A DNA stretch of 64,000 nucleotides from VRUE01 sp963712595 (GTDB taxonomy: Bacteria; Actinomycetota; Thermoleophilia; Solirubrobacterales; 70-9), in contig CAVQIM010000003.1 of assembly GCA_963712595.1 (NCBI GenBank), forward strand, positions 491,280-555,279. The letters are read 5' to 3'. The notes under the pieces are model-generated. The model had not been told where the DNA came from, made no database searches, and was given only the letters and a program-made list of their open reading frames with translations. The translations under genes and the position numbers were made by a program. Below, piece by piece: positions 8,533 through 18,407 of the stretch (positions are counted from its first letter, which is position 1; the number at the start of each line of letters is the position of its first letter).

Positions 8533-9243
8533 CTACCCGCGCGGTCGCTTCTTGGCCATGCCCGGGCGGCGGGGGAGATCGGCGGGGGTGGGCCCCGACT
8601 TGCGCAGCAAGTGAAGGTGGCGGTGCTCGCTGCCGGCGTAGGGGCCGACGTGGCGGATCTCCTCCGGGCGCATCGCCAGCTGCGGCGCGGCGCGGTCGAG
8701 TTGCGCCTCCTCCTCGGGATCTCGCTTCCCCTTCCAGGCGACGAAGACGCCCCCGTCCTCGAGCAGCGGCGAAGCGAGCTCGGCGAGGGTCGATAGACGG
8801 CCGACCGCGCGCGCGGTTGCCGCTGCGTAGGCCTCGCGCCCCTCGCCGCCGGCCAGATCCTCCGAGCGGGCGTTGACGACGCGGGCGTTCCCGATGCCAG
8901 CGGTCTCGATCGCGTGGCGCATGAAATCGCACTTGCGACCGACGGACTCGATCAGGTCGACTCGCGCGTCGGGCAGGGCGACGGCAAGTACGAGGCCGGG
9001 AAACCCAGCCCCAGAGCCAACATCGGCGATCGACTCCGCTTTCCCCAGCTCGGGGAACTCAAGACCCGTGAGCGAGTCGGCGACATGAACCCGCCAGGCC
9101 CGCCCCGGATCGGTAACGGAGCTGACCGACGCCCGCTCCACCTCCAAAAGCTCCAGGACAAGCGTGATCGTCGCCCTCCGCGCCTCGTCGAGCGAGCGGC
9201 CCGGTAGGGGTGAAGCGTCTTGTACTTTTTCGTCACCAGCCAT
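8533..9243 (-). CDS. rsmG: 16S rRNA (guanine-527-N7)-methyltransferase RsmG
   Basis: A SAM-dependent methyltransferase (GidB) with ITLVLELLEVERASVSSV, HVADSL, the SAM loop IADVGSGAGFPGLVLA, VDLIESVGRKCDFM and a late VAWKGK segment. The frame is open to 9321, but I place the start at ATG 9243, giving 236 residues. That ATG lies inside the core of PE-1 copy 2, so the first 17 or so residues are encoded by the palindromic element rather than by family-like sequence, and no good ribosome-binding site precedes it. The native N-terminal helix seems shortened. The C-terminus is unusually basic (PGMAKKRPRG). Confidence 0.85.
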   Translation of the reverse strand: MAGDEKVQDASPLPGRSLDEARRATITLVLELLEVERASVSSVTDPGRAWRVHVADSLTGLEFPELGKAESIADVGSGAGFPGLVLAVALPDARVDLIESVGRKCDFMRHAIETAGIGNARVVNARSEDLAGGEGREAYAAATARAVGRLSTLAELASPLLEDGGVFVAWKGKRDPEEEAQLDRAAPQLAMRPEEIRHVGPYAGSEHRHLHLLRKSGPTPADLPRRPGMAKKRPRG

Positions 9244-9305
9244 GGTCCACAGCCGCCGCGGCGGCTCGAAAAAGTTAAGCGGAACCCCTACCGGGCCGCT
9301 CGCTC
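9190..9305. repeat. Palindromic element PE-1, copy 2
   Basis: Perfect 22-bp outer arms (9190-9211 and 9284-9305) enclose a 72-nt core with GCGTCTTGTACTTTTTCG on the left and CGAAAAAGTTAAGCGGA on the right. The arms share no sequence with those of copy 1. The right arm ends two bases short of the jag stop codon. The left half is read through as rsmG coding sequence, so this copy fills the whole jag-rsmG junction. Confidence 0.88.
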
Positions 9306-9307
9306 CC

Positions 9308-9790
9308 TCACTCGGACACAAGCGGAGCGACGACCACGCAACGACGCGGCTCGTCGCCTTCGCTGTAGGTCTCGACGCCCGAGCGGTCCTTGAGGTGCTC
9401 GTGGACCACGCGCCGCTCCTGGGCGCTCATCGGATCCATCTCCACGCTGTGGTTGCCGTTCAGGGCCTGCTCGGCAGCACGGTCGGCGCGGGCGGTGAGC
9501 ATCTCGCGTCGCCGGTCGCGGTATCCGGCCACGTCGACGACTACCCGCTTGCGGTCACGGGTTCCCCTGAACGCCGCTTGGTAGGCCAACAGCTGCACCG
9601 CGTCGATCGTCTGCCCGCGTTTGCCGATCAGGAGTCCGAAGTCCTCGTCGCCCTCGATCGAAGCCGTGATCCGCTCGTCCTCCTCGCGAATCTCGACCTC
9701 CCCGTCGAGGTCGAGCTCATCGAGCACGCCCTCGACGAGCTCCCGAACCCGCTCAGCAGGCTCCTGTGGCCAGTCGTCAGCTCCAGTCAC
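9308..9790 (-). CDS. jag: Jag/SpoIIIJ-associated RNA-binding protein (KH + R3H)
   Basis: A 160-residue protein with a KH domain containing LLIGKRGQTIDAVQ followed by an R3H domain (SVEMDPMSAQERRVVHEHL). Jag (KhpB/EloR) binds RNA and is linked to cell elongation and membrane-protein insertion; it is normally encoded just after yidC. The start is GTG 9790 (VTGADDWPQE). The same frame stays open much further upstream, but that part translates the palindromes PE-3a and PE-2A and has no family similarity. The N-terminal Jag-N domain is absent, as in many actinobacterial forms. Confidence 0.9.
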   Translation of the reverse strand: MTGADDWPQEPAERVRELVEGVLDELDLDGEVEIREEDERITASIEGDEDFGLLIGKRGQTIDAVQLLAYQAAFRGTRDRKRVVVDVAGYRDRRREMLTARADRAAEQALNGNHSVEMDPMSAQERRVVHEHLKDRSGVETYSEGDEPRRCVVVAPLVSE

Positions 9791-9844
9791 GCGGGCCAGT
9801 CTATTCGGGAACGCGAAGGGTGCAATACGAGCGGTGCTGGCGCG

Positions 9845-9940
9845 GCGGGTCCTGTCACCGAATGGGTCCCACCACCCCGCTGCGGTGGCGGCTCCGCCGC
9901 CTCCTCGGGGGTGGTCCCCCCATTCGATGCCACCCCCCGC
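9845..9940. repeat. Palindromic element PE-3, copy a
   Basis: Family flanks GCGGGTCCTGTC on the left and CCACCCCCCGC on the right. The stem is CGAATGGG (9859-9866) with CCCATTCG (9919-9926), continued by ACCACCCC (9871-9878) with GGGGTGGT (9908-9915). The apex is GC-rich. Copy b at 41521 keeps the flanks and the ACCACCC/GGGTGGT stem but has a different outer stem (CGGATTTGG/CCAAATCCG). Confidence 0.78.
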
Positions 9941-10065
9941 GAGAGAAGCTCCCGTTAGAGACAAGCCCCTGTCCCAACGGGTCTGACTGCCGTCCTTTCG
10001 CTGAAAGCTCTGATCTCTCAAACAGCTCCCCGAGAGACGGCTCCTGAACCAAAGGGACTGTCGAA

Positions 10066-10197
10066 GGCCGGCGGGGGAGGCCTCGACGGGGCCTCGCGAA
10101 GCGGCTCCGCAGAGGGGTTCTAAGCCGCGAAGCGGCACTCCATTGCACCGACCCGAAGGGGCGGTGCTAGGCACCGGCGAGGCCTCCCCCGCCGGCC
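10066..10197. repeat. Palindromic element PE-2, copy A
   Basis: Perfect 20-bp arms (10066-10085 and 10178-10197) enclose a 92-nt core that begins near GCCTCGCGAAGCGGCTCCGC, continues with AGCCGCGAAGCGGCACTC and ends with a GGCGGTGC segment able to pair with GCACCG. The core is shared with copies B (21047, inverted) and C (21872), but the arms are unique. The right arm ends six bases from the yidC stop codon. Confidence 0.87.
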
Positions 10198-10203
10198 CCA
10201 CAA

Positions 10204-10956
10204 CTACCGCCGCTTCTTCTTTTTCTTAGGAGGCGGAGGCGGCGGCTTCGCAGCCTGAACCTCCTCCGGCGTAGCCACATGAGGAGCCGGGATCAGGCGT
10301 TGGATCGTGTACTGCTGTCCGATCGTCCAGACGTTGGTCGTGATCCAGTAGAGGACGAGTCCGGCGGGAAAGTTGATCACGAAGGGGACGAAGACCAGCG
10401 GCAGGATGAACATCATCATGCGCTGGCTTTTGTCGGCGGTGACCGACATCACCATGCCGGAGATCAACTGGGTGCCGACGTAGAGGATCAGCAGGGCGAT
10501 CAGTTCGCCCCCGACCGCCTTCGCGGTCAGGTCGTTGATGAAGAGGAACGAGGCTTCGGCGCCGCAGTGGCCGGCCTCGCAGCCGATATCGCTGGGCAGC
10601 TCGTTGCGGAGGACGTAGAAGAGGGTGATGAAGACCGGCAGCTGCGCCAGCAGCGGGATGCAGGAGGCAAAGGGGTTGACTTTGTTCTCCTGGTAGAAGC
10701 GCATCATCTCCTGCTGCATGCGCTGACGGTCGTTTTTGTATTTCGCCTGGATCTCTTTGATCTGCGGCTGCAGGGCCTGCAGCGCGCGCATGCCTTTCAG
10801 CTGCCTGTAGGTGAGCGGGATCAGCAGCGCGCGGGTGCAGACGGTGAGCGCGATGATCGACATTCCCCAGCTCAGCCCGGCGTTGTCGTGGAAGAACTGC
10901 AGGACCGAGTTGGCGATGTCGATCAGCGGCTGCAGGATGTTGGCGGCGGGGATCAC
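10204..10956 (-). CDS. yidC: Membrane protein insertase YidC/Oxa1
   Basis: A 250-residue Oxa1/YidC/Alb3 insertase, short Gram-positive type. The first membrane span (LSWGMSIIALTVCTRALLIP) carries the conserved hydrophilic-groove arginine, followed by the cytoplasmic hairpin (QIKEIQAKYKNDRQRMQQEM), the spans containing FASCIPLLAQLPVFITLFYVL, and two or three later spans. The C-terminal tail is proline- then lysine/arginine-rich (KKKKKRR), suitable for ribosome contact. It inserts membrane proteins alone or with SecYEG. The start overlaps the end of yidD (ATG 10956). Confidence 0.95.
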   Translation of the reverse strand: MIPAANILQPLIDIANSVLQFFHDNAGLSWGMSIIALTVCTRALLIPLTYRQLKGMRALQALQPQIKEIQAKYKNDRQRMQQEMMRFYQENKVNPFASCIPLLAQLPVFITLFYVLRNELPSDIGCEAGHCGAEASFLFINDLTAKAVGGELIALLILYVGTQLISGMVMSVTADKSQRMMMFILPLVFVPFVINFPAGLVLYWITTNVWTIGQQYTIQRLIPAPHVATPEEVQAAKPPPPPPKKKKKRR

Positions 10957-11225
10957 GTTTGAGCCTCGCCGTGGTGGACCGCCGGGTCAACGGGATGGAC
11001 CTTGAGCGTGAAGCGCTCCGGCACCGGGTCGAAGCCGCCGTGGCTCAACGGGTTGCAGCGCAGGACTCGCCAAGCGGCGAGGAGAAAGCCGCGGGCCGCG
11101 CCGAAGCGGCCTATGGACTCGGCCGCATAGGCGGAGCAGGTGGGCTCGTAACGGCAGCGGCGTGGCCGCGCCGCTGAGATCCAGCGTTGGTAGGCGCCGA
11201 TCAGGGCCAGCAGGGCCCGTTTCAC
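10953..11225 (-). CDS. yidD: Membrane protein insertion efficiency factor YidD
   Basis: A 90-residue YidD protein with an N-terminal amphipathic helix (LLALIGAYQRWIS), the signature CRYEPTCSAYAAESI with conserved cysteines, and RCNPLSHGGFDPVP. It associates with the inner face of the membrane and assists YidC. It lies between rnpA and yidC and overlaps both by about 4 bp, as in the classical rpmH-rnpA-yidD-yidC operon. A parS-like palindrome overlaps its first codons. Confidence 0.95.
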   Translation of the reverse strand: MKRALLALIGAYQRWISAARPRRCRYEPTCSAYAAESIGRFGAARGFLLAAWRVLRCNPLSHGGFDPVPERFTLKVHPVDPAVHHGEAQT

Positions 11226-11232
11226 GTGGAAC
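11219..11232. promoter_or_regulatory. parS-like ParB-binding site
   Basis: The 14-mer GTTTCACGTGGAAC differs at one position from the widely conserved parS core GTTTCACGTGAAAC and has the same imperfect palindromy. It sits on the rnpA stop/yidD start about 3.5 kb from parB and under 1 kb from dnaA, where primary parS sites are expected. Confidence 0.8.
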
Positions 11233-11590
11233 GCCTTCCGCTCTGGCTGGCGAGAGCCTCTTCGAGGCTGGCTCGGACGCCGGCGGCGCCCTCTCGTTCG
11301 ACCAGGCCGCCGATCTCGGTGCGGGCGACCAAGACGAAGTCGTGGCTAGGCGGCAGGCGGTCGGCGAGGTCCCAGAACGTCTCACGCAGCACGCGCTTGA
11401 CGCGGTTGCGGTCGACGGACCCGCCGACCTTTCGGCTCACCGAAACCCCGAGCCTCACGTCTGCCCCCTCTTCGTCCGCCTTGCGCGGAAAGCTGTAGAG
11501 GACGAGGTGGCGAGTCGCATGTGACGATCCGTCGCGATAGACGCGGTCGAACTCGCCGCTGCGCGAGAGGCGACGTCGCTTCGCCGACAT
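11222..11590 (-). CDS. rnpA: Ribonuclease P protein component
   Basis: A 122-residue basic RNase P protein with the family signature RNRVKRVLRE (VDRNRVKRVLRETFW) and the N-terminal RRRLSRSGEFDRVYRDG. It binds RNase P RNA and promotes 5' maturation of tRNAs. It overlaps yidD by four bases and starts one base after the rpmH stop, so it belongs to the same transcript. Length and motif order are normal. Confidence 0.95.
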   Translation of the reverse strand: MSAKRRRLSRSGEFDRVYRDGSSHATRHLVLYSFPRKADEEGADVRLGVSVSRKVGGSVDRNRVKRVLRETFWDLADRLPPSHDFVLVARTEIGGLVEREGAAGVRASLEEALASQSGRRST

Positions 11591-11725
11591 CTAGTGGGTG
11601 AGGCGCTTCCGGCCTTTGCGGCGGCGTCGCTTCAAAATCGCGCGGCCGCCGCGCGTGCTCATCCGGGCCCGGAAACCATGCGTCTTGGCCCGCTTTCGCT
11701 TCTTAGGCTGGTAGGTCCGCTTCAT
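11591..11725 (-). CDS. rpmH: 50S ribosomal protein L34
   Basis: Forty-four residues beginning MKRTYQPKKRKRAKTHGF and continuing with RARMSTRGGRAILKRRR, the near-invariant L34 sequence. ATG 11725 is the only sensible start; the longer open frame upstream is antisense to dnaA. It is the first gene of the rpmH-rnpA-yidD-yidC operon, divergent from dnaA across about 120 bp. That gap should hold promoters for both directions, but I could not mark convincing hexamers. Confidence 0.98.
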   Translation of the reverse strand: MKRTYQPKKRKRAKTHGFRARMSTRGGRAILKRRRRKGRKRLTH

Positions 11726-11845
11726 CGGCCGTCGCAGTATACGGATGACCTGCGCGCCGGTGGGCTCCGTCGTGCCGAAGCTTTTCCCGGGATTTGCGCC
11801 AGGCACGATCTGCCTCCCCCCTGCCACCGCTATGGTCGGCCGCCG

Positions 11846-13174
11846 GTGCACGATGACGCGGCGAAACCCAACCTCGACTCCCTCTGGCAAGACGTTCGGG
11901 ATCGCCTGCGCGCGTCCGTTCCACCTTCCACCTTCCAGCTCTGGCTGGAGCCCTTGGAAGCAGTTGGAACAGAGGCAGAGCGGCTCTACTTGGCTGCTCC
12001 CGACAACATCCGCGCCTGGACAGAGCGGCGCTACTCGAGTCTGATCCGCGAGGCCCTCGCCGGCGCCGGAGCGCAGTTGAGCGAGGTCGCCTTCGTCGCC
12101 TCCGGCAACGACGCGGCGATCGGGGCCAAGGCCGCTTCCAGCGCAGAGCTCAACGTCAACTACACCTTCGACCGTTTCGTGATCGGTGAGGGGAACAGGG
12201 TCGCCCACGCCGCGGCGCTGGCGGTTGCGGAGGCCCCATCGGAGGCCTACAACCCCCTCTTCCTGCACGGGCCGCCAGGGCTGGGCAAGACCCACCTGTT
12301 GGTCGCGATCGCCAACTACCTCGCCGACAACGCCGGTGGGCTCAACGTCCGCTATACCACCGCCGAGCGCTTCACCAACGAGTTCGTCGCCGCCCTGCGC
12401 AGCGCCGGAGCAGAGGAGTTCAAGCGGCGCTACCGAGACCTCGACGTCCTACTCGTCGACGACGTCCAGTTCCTCGAGGGCAAGCGCCACACCGAGGACG
12501 AGTTCTTCCACACCTTCAACGCGCTCTACGAAGGGGGGAGCCAGCTGATCCTCTCCGCCGATCGCATCCCCAGCGAGCTCTCGACCCTGGAGACCCGCCT
12601 GCGCGATCGCTTCGAGTGGGGGCTGACCGTTGCGGTCGAGCCGCCGAACCTGGCAACCCGGCTCACCGTCCTGCGGCGCCTCGTCCACGAGGCCGGTGTC
12701 GATGCCGAGAGCGACGTCCTCGCCGCCCTCGCAGGGCGCATCGACTCCAACGTGCGCCAGCTCCACGGCGCCCTCACGCGTGTCCTGGCCCACGCTTCGT
12801 TGACCGCGAAACCGCTCAGCTCCGAGCTGATCGACGCTGTGGTCCCCAAGGCATCGCGCAGGCGCGATGCGAATCCGGTCGAGGAGATTCAGCAACGCGT
12901 TTCAGCCGCCTTCGGCATCTCCCGCGCCGAGCTCGTCGGCTCAACCCGCGCCGCCACCCCGCTGCGAGCACGCCAGGTGGCGATCTACCTGACACGCGAG
13001 CTGACCGACCTCTCCCTCCCTCAAATCGGCCGTCTCTATGGCGGCCGCGATCACTCCACCGTGCTCAACTCGATCCGCCGGATCGAAGCCCGCTTTGGCG
13101 AGGATCGAGCCCTGTTTGCCCGTGTCGAGGGATTGCGCGCCGCAATCCACACCTCTCCCACAAGCGCCGCCTGA
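11846..13174 (+). CDS. dnaA: Chromosomal replication initiator protein DnaA
   Basis: A 442-residue initiator. Domain I is visible (LDSLWQDVRDRLRASV, FQLWLEPL). The AAA+ domain has Walker A GPPGLGKTH (about residue 142), Walker B LLVDDVQFL (about 201) and an arginine-rich sensor segment. Domain IV contains ARQVAIYLTRELTDLSLPQI and the DnaA signature GGRDHSTVL. I chose GTG 11846 (VHDDAAKPNLDSLW). The frame is open much further 5', but that stretch is antisense to rpmH and unlike DnaA. The domain II linker is very short. No strong ribosome-binding site precedes the GTG, so the exact start is moderately certain. Confidence 0.95.
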   Translation: MHDDAAKPNLDSLWQDVRDRLRASVPPSTFQLWLEPLEAVGTEAERLYLAAPDNIRAWTERRYSSLIREALAGAGAQLSEVAFVASGNDAAIGAKAASSAELNVNYTFDRFVIGEGNRVAHAAALAVAEAPSEAYNPLFLHGPPGLGKTHLLVAIANYLADNAGGLNVRYTTAERFTNEFVAALRSAGAEEFKRRYRDLDVLLVDDVQFLEGKRHTEDEFFHTFNALYEGGSQLILSADRIPSELSTLETRLRDRFEWGLTVAVEPPNLATRLTVLRRLVHEAGVDAESDVLAALAGRIDSNVRQLHGALTRVLAHASLTAKPLSSELIDAVVPKASRRRDANPVEEIQQRVSAAFGISRAELVGSTRAATPLRARQVAIYLTRELTDLSLPQIGRLYGGRDHSTVLNSIRRIEARFGEDRALFARVEGLRAAIHTSPTSAA

Positions 13175-13309
13175 CGGCCGACGGCGCTGTAAGAATCATG
13201 CCCCTCCACAGATCCATCCACAGGCTGGGAACCGTCGGCCAGAGCGGAAGCCGGCCTCTTTTCCACGCTTTCCACAGGTCCTAATCCAACTCAAGAAGGC
13301 ATCGGTCAT
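13175..13309. other. Probable replication origin (oriC), dnaA-dnaN intergenic region
   Basis: The 135-bp gap contains several matches to the TCCACA part of the DnaA box: 13203-13210, 13214-13222, 13259-13267 (TTTTCCACG) and 13268-13276 (CTTTCCACA), in two pairs of near-helical spacing and all in the same orientation. Position between dnaA and dnaN agrees with most actinobacterial origins. It is short and lacks an obvious AT-rich unwinding element, so part of the origin could lie elsewhere, for example in the rpmH-dnaA gap. Confidence 0.6.
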
Positions 13310-14416
13310 TTGAAGCTGACAACGAAACGCGACGAGCTCGTCGCCAAGCTCTCGGTCGTCTCCCGCGCCGTTTCCACTCGCGCCGCGACTCAATCGCTTT
13401 CGGGCATCCTGGTCACCGTCGCCGAGGACGGCGTCAGCCTCTGCGCCACCGATCTCGAGATGGGCTTGAAGACGAAGCTGGCCGCCGAGGCCGAGGGCAG
13501 CGGTTCGATCCTCCTCCCCGGCCGCCTGGTGGCGGAGCTGGCCCGGTCCCTCGGCGATCCCACCGTGGAGATCGAGCTGCGCGAGGCAGAGGGAGACGTC
13601 GAGATTCGTAGCGGCGACTCGAGTTTCCACCTGCGCACGTTGCCTAGCGAGGACTTCCCCAAGTTTCCGGAGGAGGAGGGTGAGCCAATGGGGATTCCAG
13701 CCGCCGCCCTGGCTGCGACCGTCGAGCTCGTCGCCCGTGCGGCCTCGCGCGACGACATGCGCCCGGTGCTGACCGGGGTCCTCGTCAGCGCCAGCGGCTC
13801 CGAGATGACGATGGTGGCAACCGACTCCTACAGGCTGGCCGTGAAGCGGACCGAGCTGGAGAGCCCTATCGGCGGCGAGCTCGAGGCGAACATCCCGGCC
13901 CGTGCCTTGCGAGAGCTGGCGCGGATCGTCTCCGCAGAGGGAGTCGAAAGCGTGGCCGTTGCGCTCTCGCGCAACCAAGCTGTTTTCAGGGCAGGGGACA
14001 TCCTCCTCAACACGAGGTTGATCGAGGGGCAATTCCCCAACTTTCGACAGCTCCTGCCGGAGTCCTACGAGCACGACGTCCGCTTGCCCCGGCCCGAGTT
14101 GCTCGACGTCACCCGTCGCGTCAGCCAGCTCGCCCAGCGCAACGCCCCGCTGCGCCTCTCCTTCGCCCCGGGCGAGCTGAAGATTGCCGCGTCGACGCCA
14201 GACGTCGGCGACGCTGAGGAGACGATGCCCGCCGCCTTCGAGGGCGAGCCGCTGGAGATCGGCTTCAACCCGGACTTCCTCCGCGAGGGAATCGAAAGCG
14301 TCGAGGGGGACGAGGTGGTGCTGCGCTTGATCTCGCCGCTGCGGCCCGGCCTGCTGCAGCCGGTCGACAACGAAGACTTCCGCTACCTGGTGATGCCGAT
14401 CCGCCTCAACGTGTGA
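13310..14416 (+). CDS. dnaN: DNA polymerase III sliding clamp (beta subunit)
   Basis: A 368-residue beta clamp beginning with TTG 13310 (LKLTTKRDELVAKL), preceded by an AGAAGG ribosome-binding site. The three clamp domains can be followed: early SILLPGRLVAELARSL, middle VLTGVLVSASGSEMTMVATDSYRLAVK, and the C-terminal QPVDNEDFRYLVMPIRL. It encircles DNA and tethers the replicative polymerase. The TTG start is unusual for such a highly expressed gene, but the frame has no ATG or GTG at the right place. recF follows 10 bp downstream. Confidence 0.97.
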   Translation: MKLTTKRDELVAKLSVVSRAVSTRAATQSLSGILVTVAEDGVSLCATDLEMGLKTKLAAEAEGSGSILLPGRLVAELARSLGDPTVEIELREAEGDVEIRSGDSSFHLRTLPSEDFPKFPEEEGEPMGIPAAALAATVELVARAASRDDMRPVLTGVLVSASGSEMTMVATDSYRLAVKRTELESPIGGELEANIPARALRELARIVSAEGVESVAVALSRNQAVFRAGDILLNTRLIEGQFPNFRQLLPESYEHDVRLPRPELLDVTRRVSQLAQRNAPLRLSFAPGELKIAASTPDVGDAEETMPAAFEGEPLEIGFNPDFLREGIESVEGDEVVLRLISPLRPGLLQPVDNEDFRYLVMPIRLNV

Positions 14417-14426
14417 GGGCCTGCCG

Positions 14427-15518
14427 GTGCTGGTCACCGCCGTCGAAGCGAGGCCGCTGCGCAGCTTGGAGCAGGTGCGAATCGAGCTGGGGCCTGGAAT
14501 CGCCAGCCTGGTGGGACCCAACGGCGCCGGTAAGACGAACCTGCTCGAGGCGCTCTACTTCGCCCTCACCGGACGTTCCTTCCGCACTTCCGATCGCCGC
14601 GATCTGATCCCCTTCGGCGGCGCCCTGGCCAGAGCGGAAGCGGCGATCGCCAACGATGACGGAATCGAGGTTCGGCTGCTCGCCTCGGTAAGCCGCGCCG
14701 AGGGGCGCCGTCATCTCCTCGACGGCAGCACCGCCGATCCTGGCACGCTGGCCCGCAGCCGCCCGCCGGTGGCCGTCTTCTCGCCCGACCGACTGGCCTT
14801 GGTCAAGGGCCCACCGGGCGAGCGCCGCGCCCACCTCGATCGCTTCCTCGCCGCCCGCTGGCCCTCCCGTGCCGACCTGCGCCAGCGCTTCGGTCAGGCC
14901 CTTGCCCAGCGCAACGCGATGCTGGCGCGTCTGGGCGACGGCCGCGGAGACCGGGGCGGGCTCGAGGTATGGGACAGGTCCATGGCTGAGGCAGCGGCAG
15001 CGCTGGTCGCCGCCCGCACCGAGGCGGTGGACGAACTCGCGGGCCCCTTTGCCGCCGCCGCTGCGGAGCTGGGCCTGGAGGGGGGTGCGGCGATCGAGTA
15101 CGCGCCGCGGGCGGCGGGGTCGGCGGGGGAGATACACGCAGGGCTGGCCGAACGGCGTGAGGCCGACCTGCGGCTGGGGCGGAGCTCCTGGGGCCCCCAC
15201 CTCGACGAGCTCAAGATCGAGGCCGCCGGCCGCTCCCTGCGTCGTTACGGCTCTCAGGGCCAGCAGAGAGCGGCGCTGCTCGCACTGCTCTTCGCCCAGC
15301 GCGACGTTCTTCTGGCCGCCCGCGGCGTGGCGCCCCTACTGCTCCTCGACGACGTGATGAGCGAGCTCGACCCCGCTCGCCGCGATCGGCTCGTCGAGCG
15401 CTTGGCCGGCGGCGGCCAAGCGCTGATCACCGCCGCGGCGCTGGACTCGCTGCCGAGTGCGGCGAGGGAAAAGGTGATCCGCATGCCTCCCGCAATCGCA
15501 GCAGCAGCGGCAGCGTGA
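14427..15518 (+). CDS. recF: DNA replication/repair protein RecF
   Basis: A 363-residue SMC-like ATPase. Walker A GPNGAGKT is at residues 30-37, the ABC-type signature GSQGQQR lies around 270, and Walker B is LLLLDDVMSELD near 310. RecF with RecO and RecR loads RecA at gaps. GTG 14427 is the start. The end overlaps dciA by four bases. The tail is alanine-rich. Gene order dnaN-recF-dciA-gyrB is the standard actinobacterial arrangement. Confidence 0.96.
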   Translation: MLVTAVEARPLRSLEQVRIELGPGIASLVGPNGAGKTNLLEALYFALTGRSFRTSDRRDLIPFGGALARAEAAIANDDGIEVRLLASVSRAEGRRHLLDGSTADPGTLARSRPPVAVFSPDRLALVKGPPGERRAHLDRFLAARWPSRADLRQRFGQALAQRNAMLARLGDGRGDRGGLEVWDRSMAEAAAALVAARTEAVDELAGPFAAAAAELGLEGGAAIEYAPRAAGSAGEIHAGLAERREADLRLGRSSWGPHLDELKIEAAGRSLRRYGSQGQQRAALLALLFAQRDVLLAARGVAPLLLLDDVMSELDPARRDRLVERLAGGGQALITAAALDSLPSAAREKVIRMPPAIAAAAAA

Positions 15519-15817
15519 CCCGCCGTCGCGCCCCCCGCCCGGCCTCGAGCGGGCTGCGCGCCGCGCTCGGCCAGGCGGCTCCGAAGACCCGCCTGGCCGC
15601 GGTGCAGGTGGCCTGGGACGGTTTGGTCGGAGAGCGAATCGCGGCGGTTGCGCAGCCGCTGTCCGAGCGCGGGGGGGAGGTGCTGGTCGGCTGCTCCGAT
15701 TCCGTCTGGGCGCAGGAGTTGGATCTGATGCAGGAGCAGCTCCTGCAGCGGTTGCGGGAGCAGCTGGGCGAGCAAGCGCCCAAGAGCTTGCGCTTCCGTG
15801 TGGATGATGGGGGATAA
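15515..15817 (+). CDS. dciA: DciA-family protein (DUF721), replicative helicase loader candidate
   Basis: A 100-residue DUF721/DciA protein: an N-terminal helix pair, then VQVAWDGLVGERIAAVAQPLSERGGEVLVGCSDSVWA split across the typical beta-hairpin, with the conserved W in VWAQELDLM and a C-terminal LRFRV. DciA interacts with DnaB helicase in many bacteria that lack DnaC/DnaI. GTG 15515 overlaps the recF stop (GTGA), so translation is coupled. A terminator-like hairpin lies about 95 bp downstream. Confidence 0.85.
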   Translation: MTRRRAPRPASSGLRAALGQAAPKTRLAAVQVAWDGLVGERIAAVAQPLSERGGEVLVGCSDSVWAQELDLMQEQLLQRLREQLGEQAPKSLRFRVDDGG

Positions 15818-15912
15818 CCAATTCATTTATCGCGATTTGCAGGACTTTTATTTCAAAGCAGCGGGCGTTGGAGGGGGTCGAACTGGTATCCTTATGTCAA
15901 CTTGCGTTTCTG

Positions 15913-15952
15913 CCCCGACCCCGTGTGGCCAAGTCCGCACGGTCGGGGTTTT
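15913..15952 (+). terminator. Intrinsic terminator/attenuator-like hairpin upstream of gyrB
   Basis: An 8-bp perfect stem, CCCCGACC (15913-15920) with GGTCGGGG (15941-15948), a 20-nt loop and an immediate TTTTC tract. It could end the dnaA-dciA transcript. It also sits in the gyrB leader, 23 bp before its start codon, where it could act as an attenuator if the gyrB promoter is upstream of it. Confidence 0.7.
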
Positions 15953-15975
15953 CTATGAGAGCGGGAAGGGATTAA

Positions 15976-18405
<2,430 letters not shown>

Positions 18406-18407
18406 CG

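Larger units (their letters stand above)
9791..10203. other. yidC-jag intergenic region, 413 bp, no gene
   Basis: No credible coding sequence. The gap is mainly occupied by two unrelated palindromic elements, PE-3 copy a (9845-9940) and PE-2 copy A (10066-10197), separated by about 125 bp in which I see nothing recognisable. Open frames across it are by-products of high GC content. Confidence 0.7.

Noticed and set aside
9791..10201. N-terminal extension of jag to 297 residues
   Set aside because: The extension translates PE-3a and PE-2A and has no Jag similarity; GTG 9790 gives the normal protein.
11594..11845. N-terminal extension of dnaA through rpmH
   Set aside because: Antisense to the near-invariant L34 gene; not DnaA-like.
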